Source: Bacteroidales bacterium
GTDB taxonomy: Bacteria; Bacteroidota; Bacteroidia; Bacteroidales; BM520
Assembly (NCBI GenBank): GCA_028701815.1
Contig: JAQVPY010000026.1
Coordinates: forward strand, 1-16,356
DNA: 16,356 nt
Reading direction: 5' to 3'
This document shows positions 7,611-15,150 of this stretch, in pieces. Position numbers and translations under genes: made by a program. Each line of letters starts with the position of its first letter. The first letter of the stretch is position 1. The notes below the pieces were generated by a model, which was given only the letters and a program-made list of their open reading frames with translations, was not told the origin of the DNA and ran no database searches.

Positions 7611-9746
7611 ATGACAGAAGACATTTTTTACCAAAGGATAGCCTCAGCGCTTAATTTAGACATTGTCAACGTAAAAAACACATGCGTTTTATTAGACGAT
7701 AAAAACAGCATACCGTTCATCGCCAGATACAGGAAGGAGATGACCGGCAGTTTAGACGAAGTTGAGATCACCGCCATTCAGACCTTACTGCAGAAGTTCA
7801 GGGATATTGAAAAACGCAGAAAGTTTATCTTAGCTACCATAGAAGAAAGCGGTAACCTCACTGAAGAATTAAATGAAAAAATTTATTCTGCGGAGACCAT
7901 GGAAGAGTTGGAAGACTTATATCTTCCTTTTAAGCCGAAGAAAAAAACGCGTGCTTCCGTTGCTAAAGAACGAGGTTTAGAGCCGCTGTCGAAGATTATC
8001 ATGATGCAGCGAGAAGCAGATATTAAGGCTCTGGCAGCAAAATATATCGATGAGGAAAAAGGCGTTACTTCTGTAGAAGATGCCATTGCAGGTGCTTCGG
8101 ACATCATCGCAGAATGGGTAAACGAGCACACATATACTCGTTCGAGGATAAGACATCTATTTGAGACACAAGCGCATATCACTTCAAAGGTAGTCAACTC
8201 CAAAAAAGAAGAAGGTGCCCTATATTCGCCTTATTTCGACTACGACGAGCCAATAAAAAAAGTCCCTTCTCACCGCGTATTAGCTGTGTTTAGAGGTGAA
8301 AATGAAAAGGTCCTGCGTGTTAGCGTCGCTCCCGACAGCGAGCAGGCGTTGGAAATCATCAATAAGATCTTTATAAAAAACGCTACCGAGTCGGCAAAAA
8401 TCATTGAAAAAGCCATAAAAGATTCATACAAGAGGTTGTTAGAACCCTCCATAGAGAATGAGATCAGAAATATGGTCAAGGAAAAAGCCGACAAGGCCGC
8501 TATTTCCGTCTTTGCCGACAATTTACGCCAGCTGTTGATGGCACCACCTCTTATTGGCAAAAACGTCTTAGCCATAGACCCGGGATTCAGAACCGGCTGT
8601 AAGATAACCATTTTAGACAAAACCGGGAAACTACTAAACAACATCACCATATATCCGCACCCGCCAGAAGACAAGGTCAAAGATGCCATAAACAAGCTGA
8701 CATATCTTGTCGAGGCTTATAAAATTGATGCCATTGCCATCGGCAACGGCACGGCAGGACGCGAGACTGAGAATTTTATCAAACGTATTCATTTCAACAG
8801 AGATGTTATTGCCGTGATGGTAAACGAAAGCGGCGCCTCCATATACAGTGCTTCAGCCATCGCACGTGAGGAATTCCCCGATTACGATCTGACTGTCAGA
8901 GGCTCCGTTTCCATCGGCAGACGATTAATAGACCCGTTAGCCGAATTGGTAAAAATCGATCCTAAGTCCATTGGTGTCGGACAATATCAGCACGACGTAA
9001 ACCAAAAAGAGCTTCAAAAGAGCCTCGAGCAGGTTGTGCAAAGTTGTGTAAACAGTGTGGGCATTGACATAAATACTGCTTCGGAGCAACTTTTAACATA
9101 CGTGTCGGGGATAAGTCCCCTGATTGCAAAAAACATTATAAGCAGAAGGGATAATTTAGGTCCTTTCAAATCTCGTTATCATCTAAGTTTAGTTCGATGT
9201 GTGGGCACAAAGACGTACGAACAGGCTGCAGGCTTCCTCAGAGTTAGAAATTCCGAAAATCCTTTGGACAACACTGCAGTACACCCCGAGGCTTATCATA
9301 TTGTCCAAAAGATGGCTGACAACATGAAATGCACTATCAAAAAATTGATAAACAACAAAAAGGCGATTGAATCCATAAAATTAGCCGATTATGTTGAAGA
9401 AGGCTTCGGTTTACCGACCCTGACAGACATCAAGAACGAGTTATTGAAACCCGGACGCGACCCGCGATGCGAGTTTGAGATTTTTGAGTTTGACAGCAAC
9501 ATTCACTCCATTGAAGATTTAAAAGAAGGCATGATATTACCCGGCATCATCACAAATATCACGTCGTTTGGAGCTTTTGTGGACATCGGAATACACGACA
9601 ACGGACTTGTACACATCTCACAATTAGCAGACAAATTTGTCTCCGATCCATCGACAGTTGTGAAGTTAAATCAAAAGGTTCGAGTTAAAGTCCTTGATGT
9701 CGACTTGCGCAAGAGCAGAATATCACTCTCTATGAAAAATATTTAA
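7611..9746 (+). CDS. tex: Tex family RNA-binding transcription accessory protein
   Basis: 711 residues, matching Tex/YhgF in length and domain order. An N-terminal helical Tex region holds PFIARYRKEMTGSLDE and DLYLPFKPKKKTRAS. A YqgF/RuvC-like domain starts near residue 318 with LAIDPGFRTGCK, including D323. Helix-hairpin-helix segments run from about 484 to 555 (INTASEQLLTYVSGIS, IISRRDNLGPFKSR, then CVGTKTYEQAAGFLRV). An S1 RNA-binding domain (about 640-711) contains GIITNITSFGAFVDIG and GLVHISQ. The protein stops right after S1, lacking the basic tail of some proteobacterial Tex proteins. Tex is a cytoplasmic nucleic-acid-binding protein linked to transcription and RNA metabolism; its exact role is unsettled. 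The ATG lies 5 bp after the lutA-like stop, and no promoter or terminator is visible between them. Confidence 0.96.
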   Translation: MTEDIFYQRIASALNLDIVNVKNTCVLLDDKNSIPFIARYRKEMTGSLDEVEITAIQTLLQKFRDIEKRRKFILATIEESGNLTEELNEKIYSAETMEELEDLYLPFKPKKKTRASVAKERGLEPLSKIIMMQREADIKALAAKYIDEEKGVTSVEDAIAGASDIIAEWVNEHTYTRSRIRHLFETQAHITSKVVNSKKEEGALYSPYFDYDEPIKKVPSHRVLAVFRGENEKVLRVSVAPDSEQALEIINKIFIKNATESAKIIEKAIKDSYKRLLEPSIENEIRNMVKEKADKAAISVFADNLRQLLMAPPLIGKNVLAIDPGFRTGCKITILDKTGKLLNNITIYPHPPEDKVKDAINKLTYLVEAYKIDAIAIGNGTAGRETENFIKRIHFNRDVIAVMVNESGASIYSASAIAREEFPDYDLTVRGSVSIGRRLIDPLAELVKIDPKSIGVGQYQHDVNQKELQKSLEQVVQSCVNSVGIDINTASEQLLTYVSGISPLIAKNIISRRDNLGPFKSRYHLSLVRCVGTKTYEQAAGFLRVRNSENPLDNTAVHPEAYHIVQKMADNMKCTIKKLINNKKAIESIKLADYVEEGFGLPTLTDIKNELLKPGRDPRCEFEIFEFDSNIHSIEDLKEGMILPGIITNITSFGAFVDIGIHDNGLVHISQLADKFVSDPSTVVKLNQKVRVKVLDVDLRKSRISLSMKNI

Positions 9747-9788
9747 TCACCATTAAACGTTTAGATTAAGAATATTAACAACAAGTGT

Positions 9789-10724
9789 ATGAAAAAAAAC
9801 CGCTTTACTAAAACAATATTTCTATCCATTATTATTTCTATCATCTCTTATGGAGCGCAAGCGCAGATAGTGAAGGCATACGGTGCTTTTGGCACCAATC
9901 TGTGTCAGGTTGATGGAGATCAGGCGTTCGGATACCGCAAATTTGGGGTAAATGTCGGAGTAGGTTCGGAAGTCAGTTTAAGTGATCTGTTATCTATTTC
10001 CATTGAAGCAAACTTCAATCAGAAGGGAGCATACAGAAAAATGTTAATCGACTCAATACCGGCTGCGGGACAAGATGTGATTTCGTCAGGTAAATACAAG
10101 CTCACATTAAACTATGCAGAAGTACCTGTTATTTTTCATGTAACCGATCGTACGAAGATATTTAAGGTTGGAGTTGGATTTTCCGTAAGCCGATATGTCT
10201 CTTCGCCAAAAGAGATAGAAGAAAGGATGAATGCCACGAATTACATTATATATAACAACAACACCGAATTAGTACAGAACGAGTCGACGCTCAAATATCT
10301 GATTGTATATCCGGAAAACGGCGATTATTTAATCAGCTATGCTGATTTCGAGCCCGAAGTAGAGAGCGAAAAGGGGTTTGAATATTTGGATCTTGTAAGA
10401 GAATGGAATGCGGAACATTCAAAAATCAGACCTTTCGATTACAGCATCATCGGCGATTTAAACGTACAGATATGGAGAAATCTCAAATTTAATTTCAGAT
10501 TTGCATATTCATTACGTTCCTTACGTACAGTAGATTATTACAGAGACGGCTCTGTTATTGACACTGACAACGGTGTAAAATACTTTTGGGACGGTGAATA
10601 TCTTGCTTTCAGAAGGAAGGAATTCAACAACTCGCTAACATTCAGACTTATATGGGCTTTTAACGAAGAACAGACCGTTCAAAACAAGATCAGACAAAAA
10701 ACGCGCGGAGGCGATATAAGATAA
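9789..10724 (+). CDS. Outer-membrane beta-barrel protein, PorT-like
   Basis: 311 residues. Residues 1-25 are a signal peptide (MKKNRFTK, hydrophobic core, cleavage after A-Q-A before QIVKAYG). The mature protein alternates amphipathic strands with charged, variable loops, as in Bacteroidota OMP beta-barrel/PorT-like families: VNVGVGSEVSLSDLLSISIEANF, LNYAEVPVIFHV, FKVGVGFSVSRYV, LKFNFRFAYSL and FNNSLTFRLIWAF are strand-like. The segment around 165-215 is long and acidic and may be an extracellular loop. After the last strand there is a basic ~20-residue tail (from NEEQTV to the C-terminus), unusual for a barrel that normally ends on an aromatic strand residue. The ATG has 42 bp of AT-rich leader after tex, where I see no clear -7 box or terminator. 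The next gene begins 5 bp after its stop. The exact subfamily is uncertain; ligand unknown. Confidence 0.78.
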   Translation: MKKNRFTKTIFLSIIISIISYGAQAQIVKAYGAFGTNLCQVDGDQAFGYRKFGVNVGVGSEVSLSDLLSISIEANFNQKGAYRKMLIDSIPAAGQDVISSGKYKLTLNYAEVPVIFHVTDRTKIFKVGVGFSVSRYVSSPKEIEERMNATNYIIYNNNTELVQNESTLKYLIVYPENGDYLISYADFEPEVESEKGFEYLDLVREWNAEHSKIRPFDYSIIGDLNVQIWRNLKFNFRFAYSLRSLRTVDYYRDGSVIDTDNGVKYFWDGEYLAFRRKEFNNSLTFRLIWAFNEEQTVQNKIRQKTRGGDIR

Positions 10725-10729
10725 TAATT

Positions 10730-11227
10730 ATGAAAAAAGACGAAGCAGAAATTAAGATGACAGCAAAGATGGCATACGATTTAGCGTATGACTACGATTT
10801 ACAATACGGTTTTTGTCCTCAATGTGTAATAGCAGCATTACAGGATGTATTAGAAGACATTCCAGACGATTTAATCAAGTCGGCACAACCCCTTAGCGGG
10901 GGCGGATGTCTTACGGGAGTTGGCACCTGCGGCGCCCTCATGGGGGGATTACTGGTAATAGGCCATTATCAAGGAAGGACGAGAGAGCAGTTTGGCAAGG
11001 CTAAACAGCTAAAATGTCTGATGACAGGGAAAGAGCTTGTAGAGAAATTTATGGAGAAATACGGCAACGACATTACCTGCAAGGGATTACAAACATCTTT
11101 CTGCGGACGTTCTTTCAACAACTGGAATCAGGATGATGCCCAGGCTTTCAAAGAAAGTCCCTGCAAAAAATGCTGTGCGGAATTGACAGGAGATGTGGCA
11201 AAATGGGTCATTGAGTTATTATCATAA
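10730..11227 (+). CDS. C_GCAxxG_C_C family redox-type protein
   Basis: 165 residues with the pattern of the C_GCAxxG_C_C family, putative redox-active or metal-binding cytosolic proteins. Signature positions are C29-P-Q-C32, the GGG stretch ending at C60, and C67-G-A-L-M-G-G, where the family GCAxxG motif reads TCGALMGG. The C-terminal half adds C117, C125, C145 and the pair C148-C149 (SPCKKCC). There is no signal peptide or membrane helix. In such proteins the conserved cysteines are presumed to bind an Fe-S or other metal centre or to cycle as disulfides; a biochemical function is not established to my knowledge. It starts 5 bp after the outer-membrane protein stop and probably shares its transcript, although the two products act in different compartments. 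Confidence 0.85.
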   Translation: MKKDEAEIKMTAKMAYDLAYDYDLQYGFCPQCVIAALQDVLEDIPDDLIKSAQPLSGGGCLTGVGTCGALMGGLLVIGHYQGRTREQFGKAKQLKCLMTGKELVEKFMEKYGNDITCKGLQTSFCGRSFNNWNQDDAQAFKESPCKKCCAELTGDVAKWVIELLS

Positions 11228-11266
11228 AAATTTTATTAAAAAAACGCACAATTAATAAAAAAGTAT

Positions 11267-11274
11267 TACTTTTG
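11267..11274 (+). promoter_or_regulatory. Putative -7 box (TACTTTTG) of the rpsO promoter
   Basis: TACTTTTG matches TAnnTTTG and lies 42 bp before the S15 start, giving an expected 5' leader of about 35 nt. No convincing TTG sits about 19 bp upstream. The box and leader also show why the in-frame TTG at 11272 is not the start codon: it lies inside the box. Confidence 0.6.
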
Positions 11275-11316
11275 CAAATCAAATTATTGAGTAGTAAAAA
11301 AGAAAAATTTAGAGAG

Positions 11317-11586
11317 ATGTATTTGACTCCAGAAATTAAAGCTGACATTTTTAAAAAGTACGGAAAATCTGAAAAAGATACCGGTTCTCCGGAAGCGCAG
11401 ATTGCTTTATTCACATTTAGAATCAAGCATTTGACAGAACATTTGAAAGGCAACAAAAAAGACTTATTCACTTCACGTTCATTAACTCGTTTAGTCGGTA
11501 AGAGAAGGAAACTTCTGACTTATTTAAAGACTAATGATATCGAAAGATACAGAGCTATTATCAAAGAACTCGGATTAAGAAAATAA
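11317..11586 (+). CDS. rpsO: 30S ribosomal protein S15
   Basis: 89 residues, the normal S15 length. Diagnostic segments are the early KYGKSEKDTGSPEAQIALFT, then LTEHLKGNKKD and SRSLTRLVGKRRKLLTYL, and the end RYRAIIKELGLRK. S15 binds the central domain of 16S rRNA early in small-subunit assembly. The ATG at 11317 has a weak purine-rich site (AGAGAG) just upstream, one of the few Shine-Dalgarno-like sequences in this window. The gene has its own -7 box and an intrinsic terminator downstream. pnp follows, preserving the widespread rpsO-pnp order. Confidence 0.98.
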   Translation: MYLTPEIKADIFKKYGKSEKDTGSPEAQIALFTFRIKHLTEHLKGNKKDLFTSRSLTRLVGKRRKLLTYLKTNDIERYRAIIKELGLRK

Positions 11587-11613
11587 TTTTTTGAGAAGCA
11601 CGCAAGAATAGAG

Positions 11614-11646
11614 AAAAGGCAATTAGTTGTTGATTGCCTTTTTTTA
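11614..11646 (+). terminator. Intrinsic terminator after rpsO
   Basis: AAAAGGCAAT (11614-11623) pairs perfectly with ATTGCCTTTT (11633-11642) around a 9-nt loop, and the T run continues to 11645. It lies 27 bp after the rpsO stop and 59 bp before the pnp ATG, so it should end or attenuate rpsO transcription before pnp. The hairpin is symmetric enough that it could also form in the reverse direction. Confidence 0.85.
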
Positions 11647-11704
11647 TGCTTTTAGTGCTTTTCATATATTAATCTGTATTATATTAACAATAAATAAATT
11701 ATTA

Positions 11705-14032
11705 ATGGAACCCATAACCCCAATTACAACCACATTTCAAACGCCGGACGGAAAGCAAGTTATTATTGAAACCGGCAAGTTAGCTAAACAAGCGAACGGT
11801 TCTGCAGTCGTTAGAGTCGGCAACACCATGTTGTTAGCTACAGTTGTTGCTAAAGAAGAAGCAGCAGACAACGCAGATTTTTTACCATTATCGGTAGAAT
11901 ATAAAGAAAAATATTATTCTGTCGGAAGGTTTCCCGGTGGATTTTTCAAACGCGAGACCAAGCCATCCGACTACGAAGTATTGATATCCAGGCTCATAGA
12001 CAGAGCATTACGTCCATTATTCCCGGAAGACTTCCATGCCGAAGTACAAGTTCAGGTAACGCTTATTTCGGGCGACAAAAATGTTCCACCCGACGCATAC
12101 GCCGCTCTCGCCGCATCAGCCGCCATCAATGTCTCAGACATTCCATTCCACGGTCCAATCTCAGAAGTTCGTGTTGCTCAAATCAACGGCGAATTCGTTA
12201 TCAACCCCAACTTCGATGAAATGGAAAATGCCACGCTCGAACTTATCGTTGCAGCAGACAACAAAAACATCATGATGGTTGAAGGTGAATGCGAAGAAGT
12301 ATCGGAAGACACTATGGTAGAAGCCCTCAAGTTTGCTCACGAGGCGATAAAGACCCAGTGCGATGCACAAAGCGAACTGATGTCTAAAGTCGACAAATGT
12401 CAGAACAAGTACGACTACTGTCATGAAGTTAACGACGAAGAGTTACGTAAACAGGTACACGATTTCTGCTACCCAAGATGTTATGAAGTAGCTAAATCAC
12501 ATACCGCGAACAAGAAACTCAGAAGTCAGATGTTTGACGATGTTAAAGCCGCCTTTATCGAAACCATCCCTGAAGAAGAAAGAGAAGAAAAGCAGTTTAT
12601 GATCGAACGTTATTTCTATGATGCTGAAAAAAGCGGCGTTAGAAATTACATGCTCGACTCCCATAAACGTATTGACGGAAGAGACCTCGAAGAGATCAGG
12701 CCTATTTGGTGTGAAATCGACTGTCTGCCTTCTGCACACGGCTCATCAATATTCACAAGAGGCGAAACACAGTCGCTATGCGCTGTCACCCTCGGAACAA
12801 AATTGGACGAGCAAATCATTGACGGTGCCGTCGTTGAAAGAAAAGACAGAGTTATTCTACACTACAACTTTCCTTCGTTTGCTACAGGAGAAGTTAAAGC
12901 AGCCAGAAGCATCAGCCGCCGTGAAATCGGTCATGGAAACCTCGCACTGAGAGCCTTAAAAGGCATGATTCCTTCAGATTACGAAGAAAACCCATATACT
13001 ATAAGAATCGTATCCGACATTCTTGAATCTAACGGTTCATCATCAATGGCTACCGTCTGTGCAGGGACCCTCGCACTTATGGACGCCGGCGTAAAAATGA
13101 AAAAGCCAGTTTCAGGAATAGCTATGGGACTTATCACCGACAACGATCGGTATATCATATTATCCGATATTCTCGGTGATGAAGATCACCTTGGCGATAT
13201 GGACTTTAAAGTTACCGGAACACGCGACGGCATTACCGCATGTCAGATGGATATTAAAGTCGACGGTCTGCCATACGAAATTCTTGCTAAAGCTTTAAAT
13301 CAGGCTAAACAGGGAAGAATGCACATCCTTGACATCATCTCCGACACAATCGCTGAACCGAGAAGCGACTACAAACCGTTCGTTCCGAGAATCGAAACTA
13401 TCATCATAGATAAAGATTGTATTGGTGCTGTTATAGGACCCGGCGGAAAAGTTATTCAAGAGATACAAGCCCAAACCGGTGCTACTATCACCATTGACGA
13501 AATCGACGAAAAAGGATATGTACAGATTTTTGCTCCCGACTACGATGCTATCAATGCTGCTAAATTGAGCATCAGAAGAATCATTGCCAAACCGGAAGTG
13601 GGCACTGTATACACAGGTAAAGTTAAAAGTATCCTCGATTTTGGAGCTTTCGTAGAATTCTTACCCGGAAAAGACGGATTGTTACATATATCAGAGATCA
13701 CATGGGAAAGGCTCGACGATGTAAATAAGGTATTGAAAGTTGGTGACACTATCGAAGTCAAACTTATTGAGATCGACCCAAAGACCGGCAAATACCGCCT
13801 CTCAAGAAAAGTATTGCTGCCGAAACCAGAAGGTTATGTAGCTCCTCCGGCAAGAGAACCGAGAGAAGCGAGAGAACCAAGAGAAGCGAGAGAACCAAGA
13901 GGTGATAGAAATGACAGAGGTCCACGCGACTCAAGAGGTCCACGTAATAACAACTTCAGAGGACATCACGATCACGACAATAACAGAAATCAGGAAAATT
14001 ATGCTCCTCGTAAAAAAGAGGACGAAGAATAG
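11705..14032 (+). CDS. pnp: Polynucleotide phosphorylase
   Basis: 775 residues. PNPase degrades RNA 3' to 5' by phosphorolysis as a trimer and can add 3' tails. Order: first RNase PH domain (from GKQVIIETGKLAKQANGSAVV, with YSVGRFPGGFFKRE), a helical linker, and a second RNase PH domain (KRIDGRDLEEIRPI; FPSFATGEVK; catalytic-type D508, D516 and K518 in RDGITACQMDIK). Then come a KH domain with GPGG at 578-581, an S1 domain from about 633 (GKVKSILDFGAFVEF), and an Arg/Glu/Asp/Asn-rich tail from about 710. The ATG at 11705 gives the conserved N-terminus. The frame is open back to 11627, but that extension starts inside the rpsO terminator and is rejected. No clear TAnnTTTG box lies in the AT-rich leader, so expression may depend on readthrough from rpsO or on an unrecognised promoter. 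Confidence 0.97.
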   Translation: MEPITPITTTFQTPDGKQVIIETGKLAKQANGSAVVRVGNTMLLATVVAKEEAADNADFLPLSVEYKEKYYSVGRFPGGFFKRETKPSDYEVLISRLIDRALRPLFPEDFHAEVQVQVTLISGDKNVPPDAYAALAASAAINVSDIPFHGPISEVRVAQINGEFVINPNFDEMENATLELIVAADNKNIMMVEGECEEVSEDTMVEALKFAHEAIKTQCDAQSELMSKVDKCQNKYDYCHEVNDEELRKQVHDFCYPRCYEVAKSHTANKKLRSQMFDDVKAAFIETIPEEEREEKQFMIERYFYDAEKSGVRNYMLDSHKRIDGRDLEEIRPIWCEIDCLPSAHGSSIFTRGETQSLCAVTLGTKLDEQIIDGAVVERKDRVILHYNFPSFATGEVKAARSISRREIGHGNLALRALKGMIPSDYEENPYTIRIVSDILESNGSSSMATVCAGTLALMDAGVKMKKPVSGIAMGLITDNDRYIILSDILGDEDHLGDMDFKVTGTRDGITACQMDIKVDGLPYEILAKALNQAKQGRMHILDIISDTIAEPRSDYKPFVPRIETIIIDKDCIGAVIGPGGKVIQEIQAQTGATITIDEIDEKGYVQIFAPDYDAINAAKLSIRRIIAKPEVGTVYTGKVKSILDFGAFVEFLPGKDGLLHISEITWERLDDVNKVLKVGDTIEVKLIEIDPKTGKYRLSRKVLLPKPEGYVAPPAREPREAREPREAREPRGDRNDRGPRDSRGPRNNNFRGHHDHDNNRNQENYAPRKKEDEE
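13853..13900 (+). repeat. 18-bp tandem repeat in the pnp tail
   Basis: Two full and one two-thirds copies of an 18-bp unit encode REPREA-REPREA-REPR. The copies differ at one position (ccg versus cca for Pro). Being in frame with period 18, copy-number change would lengthen or shorten the charged tail without a frameshift. It sits between the S1 domain and an RG/DR-rich end that looks like a disordered RNA-binding extension. Confidence 0.85.
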
Positions 14033-14052
14033 CATTTTTTCTTAAAAATTTA

Positions 14053-14060
14053 TAACTTTG
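14053..14060 (+). promoter_or_regulatory. Putative -7 box (TAACTTTG) upstream of galM
   Basis: TAACTTTG matches TAnnTTTG, 49 bp before the galM ATG, with a predicted leader of about 45 nt. A clear -33 TTG is not visible. It lies 20 bp after the pnp stop, where no terminator hairpin is seen. Confidence 0.55.
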
Positions 14061-14109
14061 TGGTTTGAATAGCGAATTTATATAAAATTCCGCGTCAAAC
14101 TACAGAGTT

Positions 14110-15135
14110 ATGAATATTACCATCGAAAAAAATCTTCTGCCGATAGGCGAAAAAGCCATTGACAGATACACTATCTCCAACAGCAACAAAATAAGCATAT
14201 CCGTTCTTAACTACGGTGCAATAATTTCATCGGTAAAGGTCCCCGACAAGAATGGAAACAGTGAGAACATTGTTCTCGGCTTTGAAGATGTCAGCAATTA
14301 TATATGCGAGGAATATCTTAGCAACTACCCTTATTGGGGGGCTGTCTGCGGCAGATGCGCCAACAGAATAGGTGAAGGGAAATTCATCTTAGACGGCAAG
14401 GAAATCCAACTTGAAAAAAATCATAACGGCAGTCACCTGCACGGTGGAATAGAAGGTTTCGATAAGAAGTTCTGGAGGGTAGCAGTCAAAGAAGGGAAAG
14501 ACCATATCTCCCTTATTATGTCGTATACCTCCGTAGATGGAGAGGAGCACTATCCAGGCAGATTGAAAGTTGACGTAATATACACCTTAGCTGAAAACGA
14601 CACCTTCTCCATTGCCTACAGAGCTACGACCGACAAGCCGACACCGGTAAATCTCACCAATCACACATATTTTAATCTTACCGGTAACGGGACCGACATA
14701 GCGAGAATGACAATCAAAGTTAACGCTTCTCATTTCACTCCGTTAAACGATAAGCTTGTTCCCACAGGTGAGATTATTGTCACCACCGGAACAAAATACG
14801 ATCTCCAAGAGCCTGTTACTTTTGAAGAAGGGTTCAAAGAGCTTCCGGAGGGATACGACTTCAACTATATTTTAAAGGACAAGGGGTATTTAAAAACCGC
14901 TGCTTTTATCACCGACCCCATCACGGGGAGAAAGCTTAAAGTCGTCACCAGTCAGCCCGCCATTCAGGTTTATTCCGGCTATTGGTGTCCCCGAATATGC
15001 GATATAGGTGGCAGACTGTCAGGTGTAGCCTTAGAAACGCAACATTATCCCGATGCGCCGAATAAGCCGAATTTTCCTGGTATCATTCTGCGTCCAAAAA
15101 CGACATATCGTCAGATCACCATTTGGAAGTTTTAG
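14110..15135 (+). CDS. galM: Galactose mutarotase (aldose 1-epimerase)
   Basis: 341 residues, normal for GalM, which interconverts alpha and beta anomers of galactose/glucose ahead of the Leloir pathway. Expected active-site positions are present: R86 in CANRIGEGKF, H111 in HLHGG, H185 in LTNHTYFNL, D250 in GYDFNY and the catalytic-type E309 in LETQHYPDAPN. The C-terminal FPGIILRPKTTYRQITIWKF is typical. There is no signal peptide, so the enzyme is cytosolic; some Bacteroidota homologues are secreted. A -7 box precedes it. cstA follows after 15 bp, suggesting a shared transcript. No galK or sugar transporter lies next to it in this window. Confidence 0.96.
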   Translation: MNITIEKNLLPIGEKAIDRYTISNSNKISISVLNYGAIISSVKVPDKNGNSENIVLGFEDVSNYICEEYLSNYPYWGAVCGRCANRIGEGKFILDGKEIQLEKNHNGSHLHGGIEGFDKKFWRVAVKEGKDHISLIMSYTSVDGEEHYPGRLKVDVIYTLAENDTFSIAYRATTDKPTPVNLTNHTYFNLTGNGTDIARMTIKVNASHFTPLNDKLVPTGEIIVTTGTKYDLQEPVTFEEGFKELPEGYDFNYILKDKGYLKTAAFITDPITGRKLKVVTSQPAIQVYSGYWCPRICDIGGRLSGVALETQHYPDAPNKPNFPGIILRPKTTYRQITIWKF

Positions 15136-15150
15136 CATAATTTTATTTTT

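Noticed and set aside
9754..9763. Palindrome TAAACGTTTA between tex and the barrel gene, considered as an operator or terminator
   Set aside because: Ten bases with no loop or T run and no second copy; expected by chance in AT-rich DNA.
11272..11316. 15-residue N-terminal extension of S15 from a TTG
   Set aside because: The TTG is part of the TACTTTTG promoter box; S15 proteins begin at the MYLTPEIK-type start (11317).
11627..11704. N-terminal extension of PNPase beginning MLIAFFYAF, which looks like a membrane anchor
   Set aside because: It begins inside the rpsO terminator hairpin, PNPase homologues begin near MEPITP, and the ATG at 11705 is well placed.
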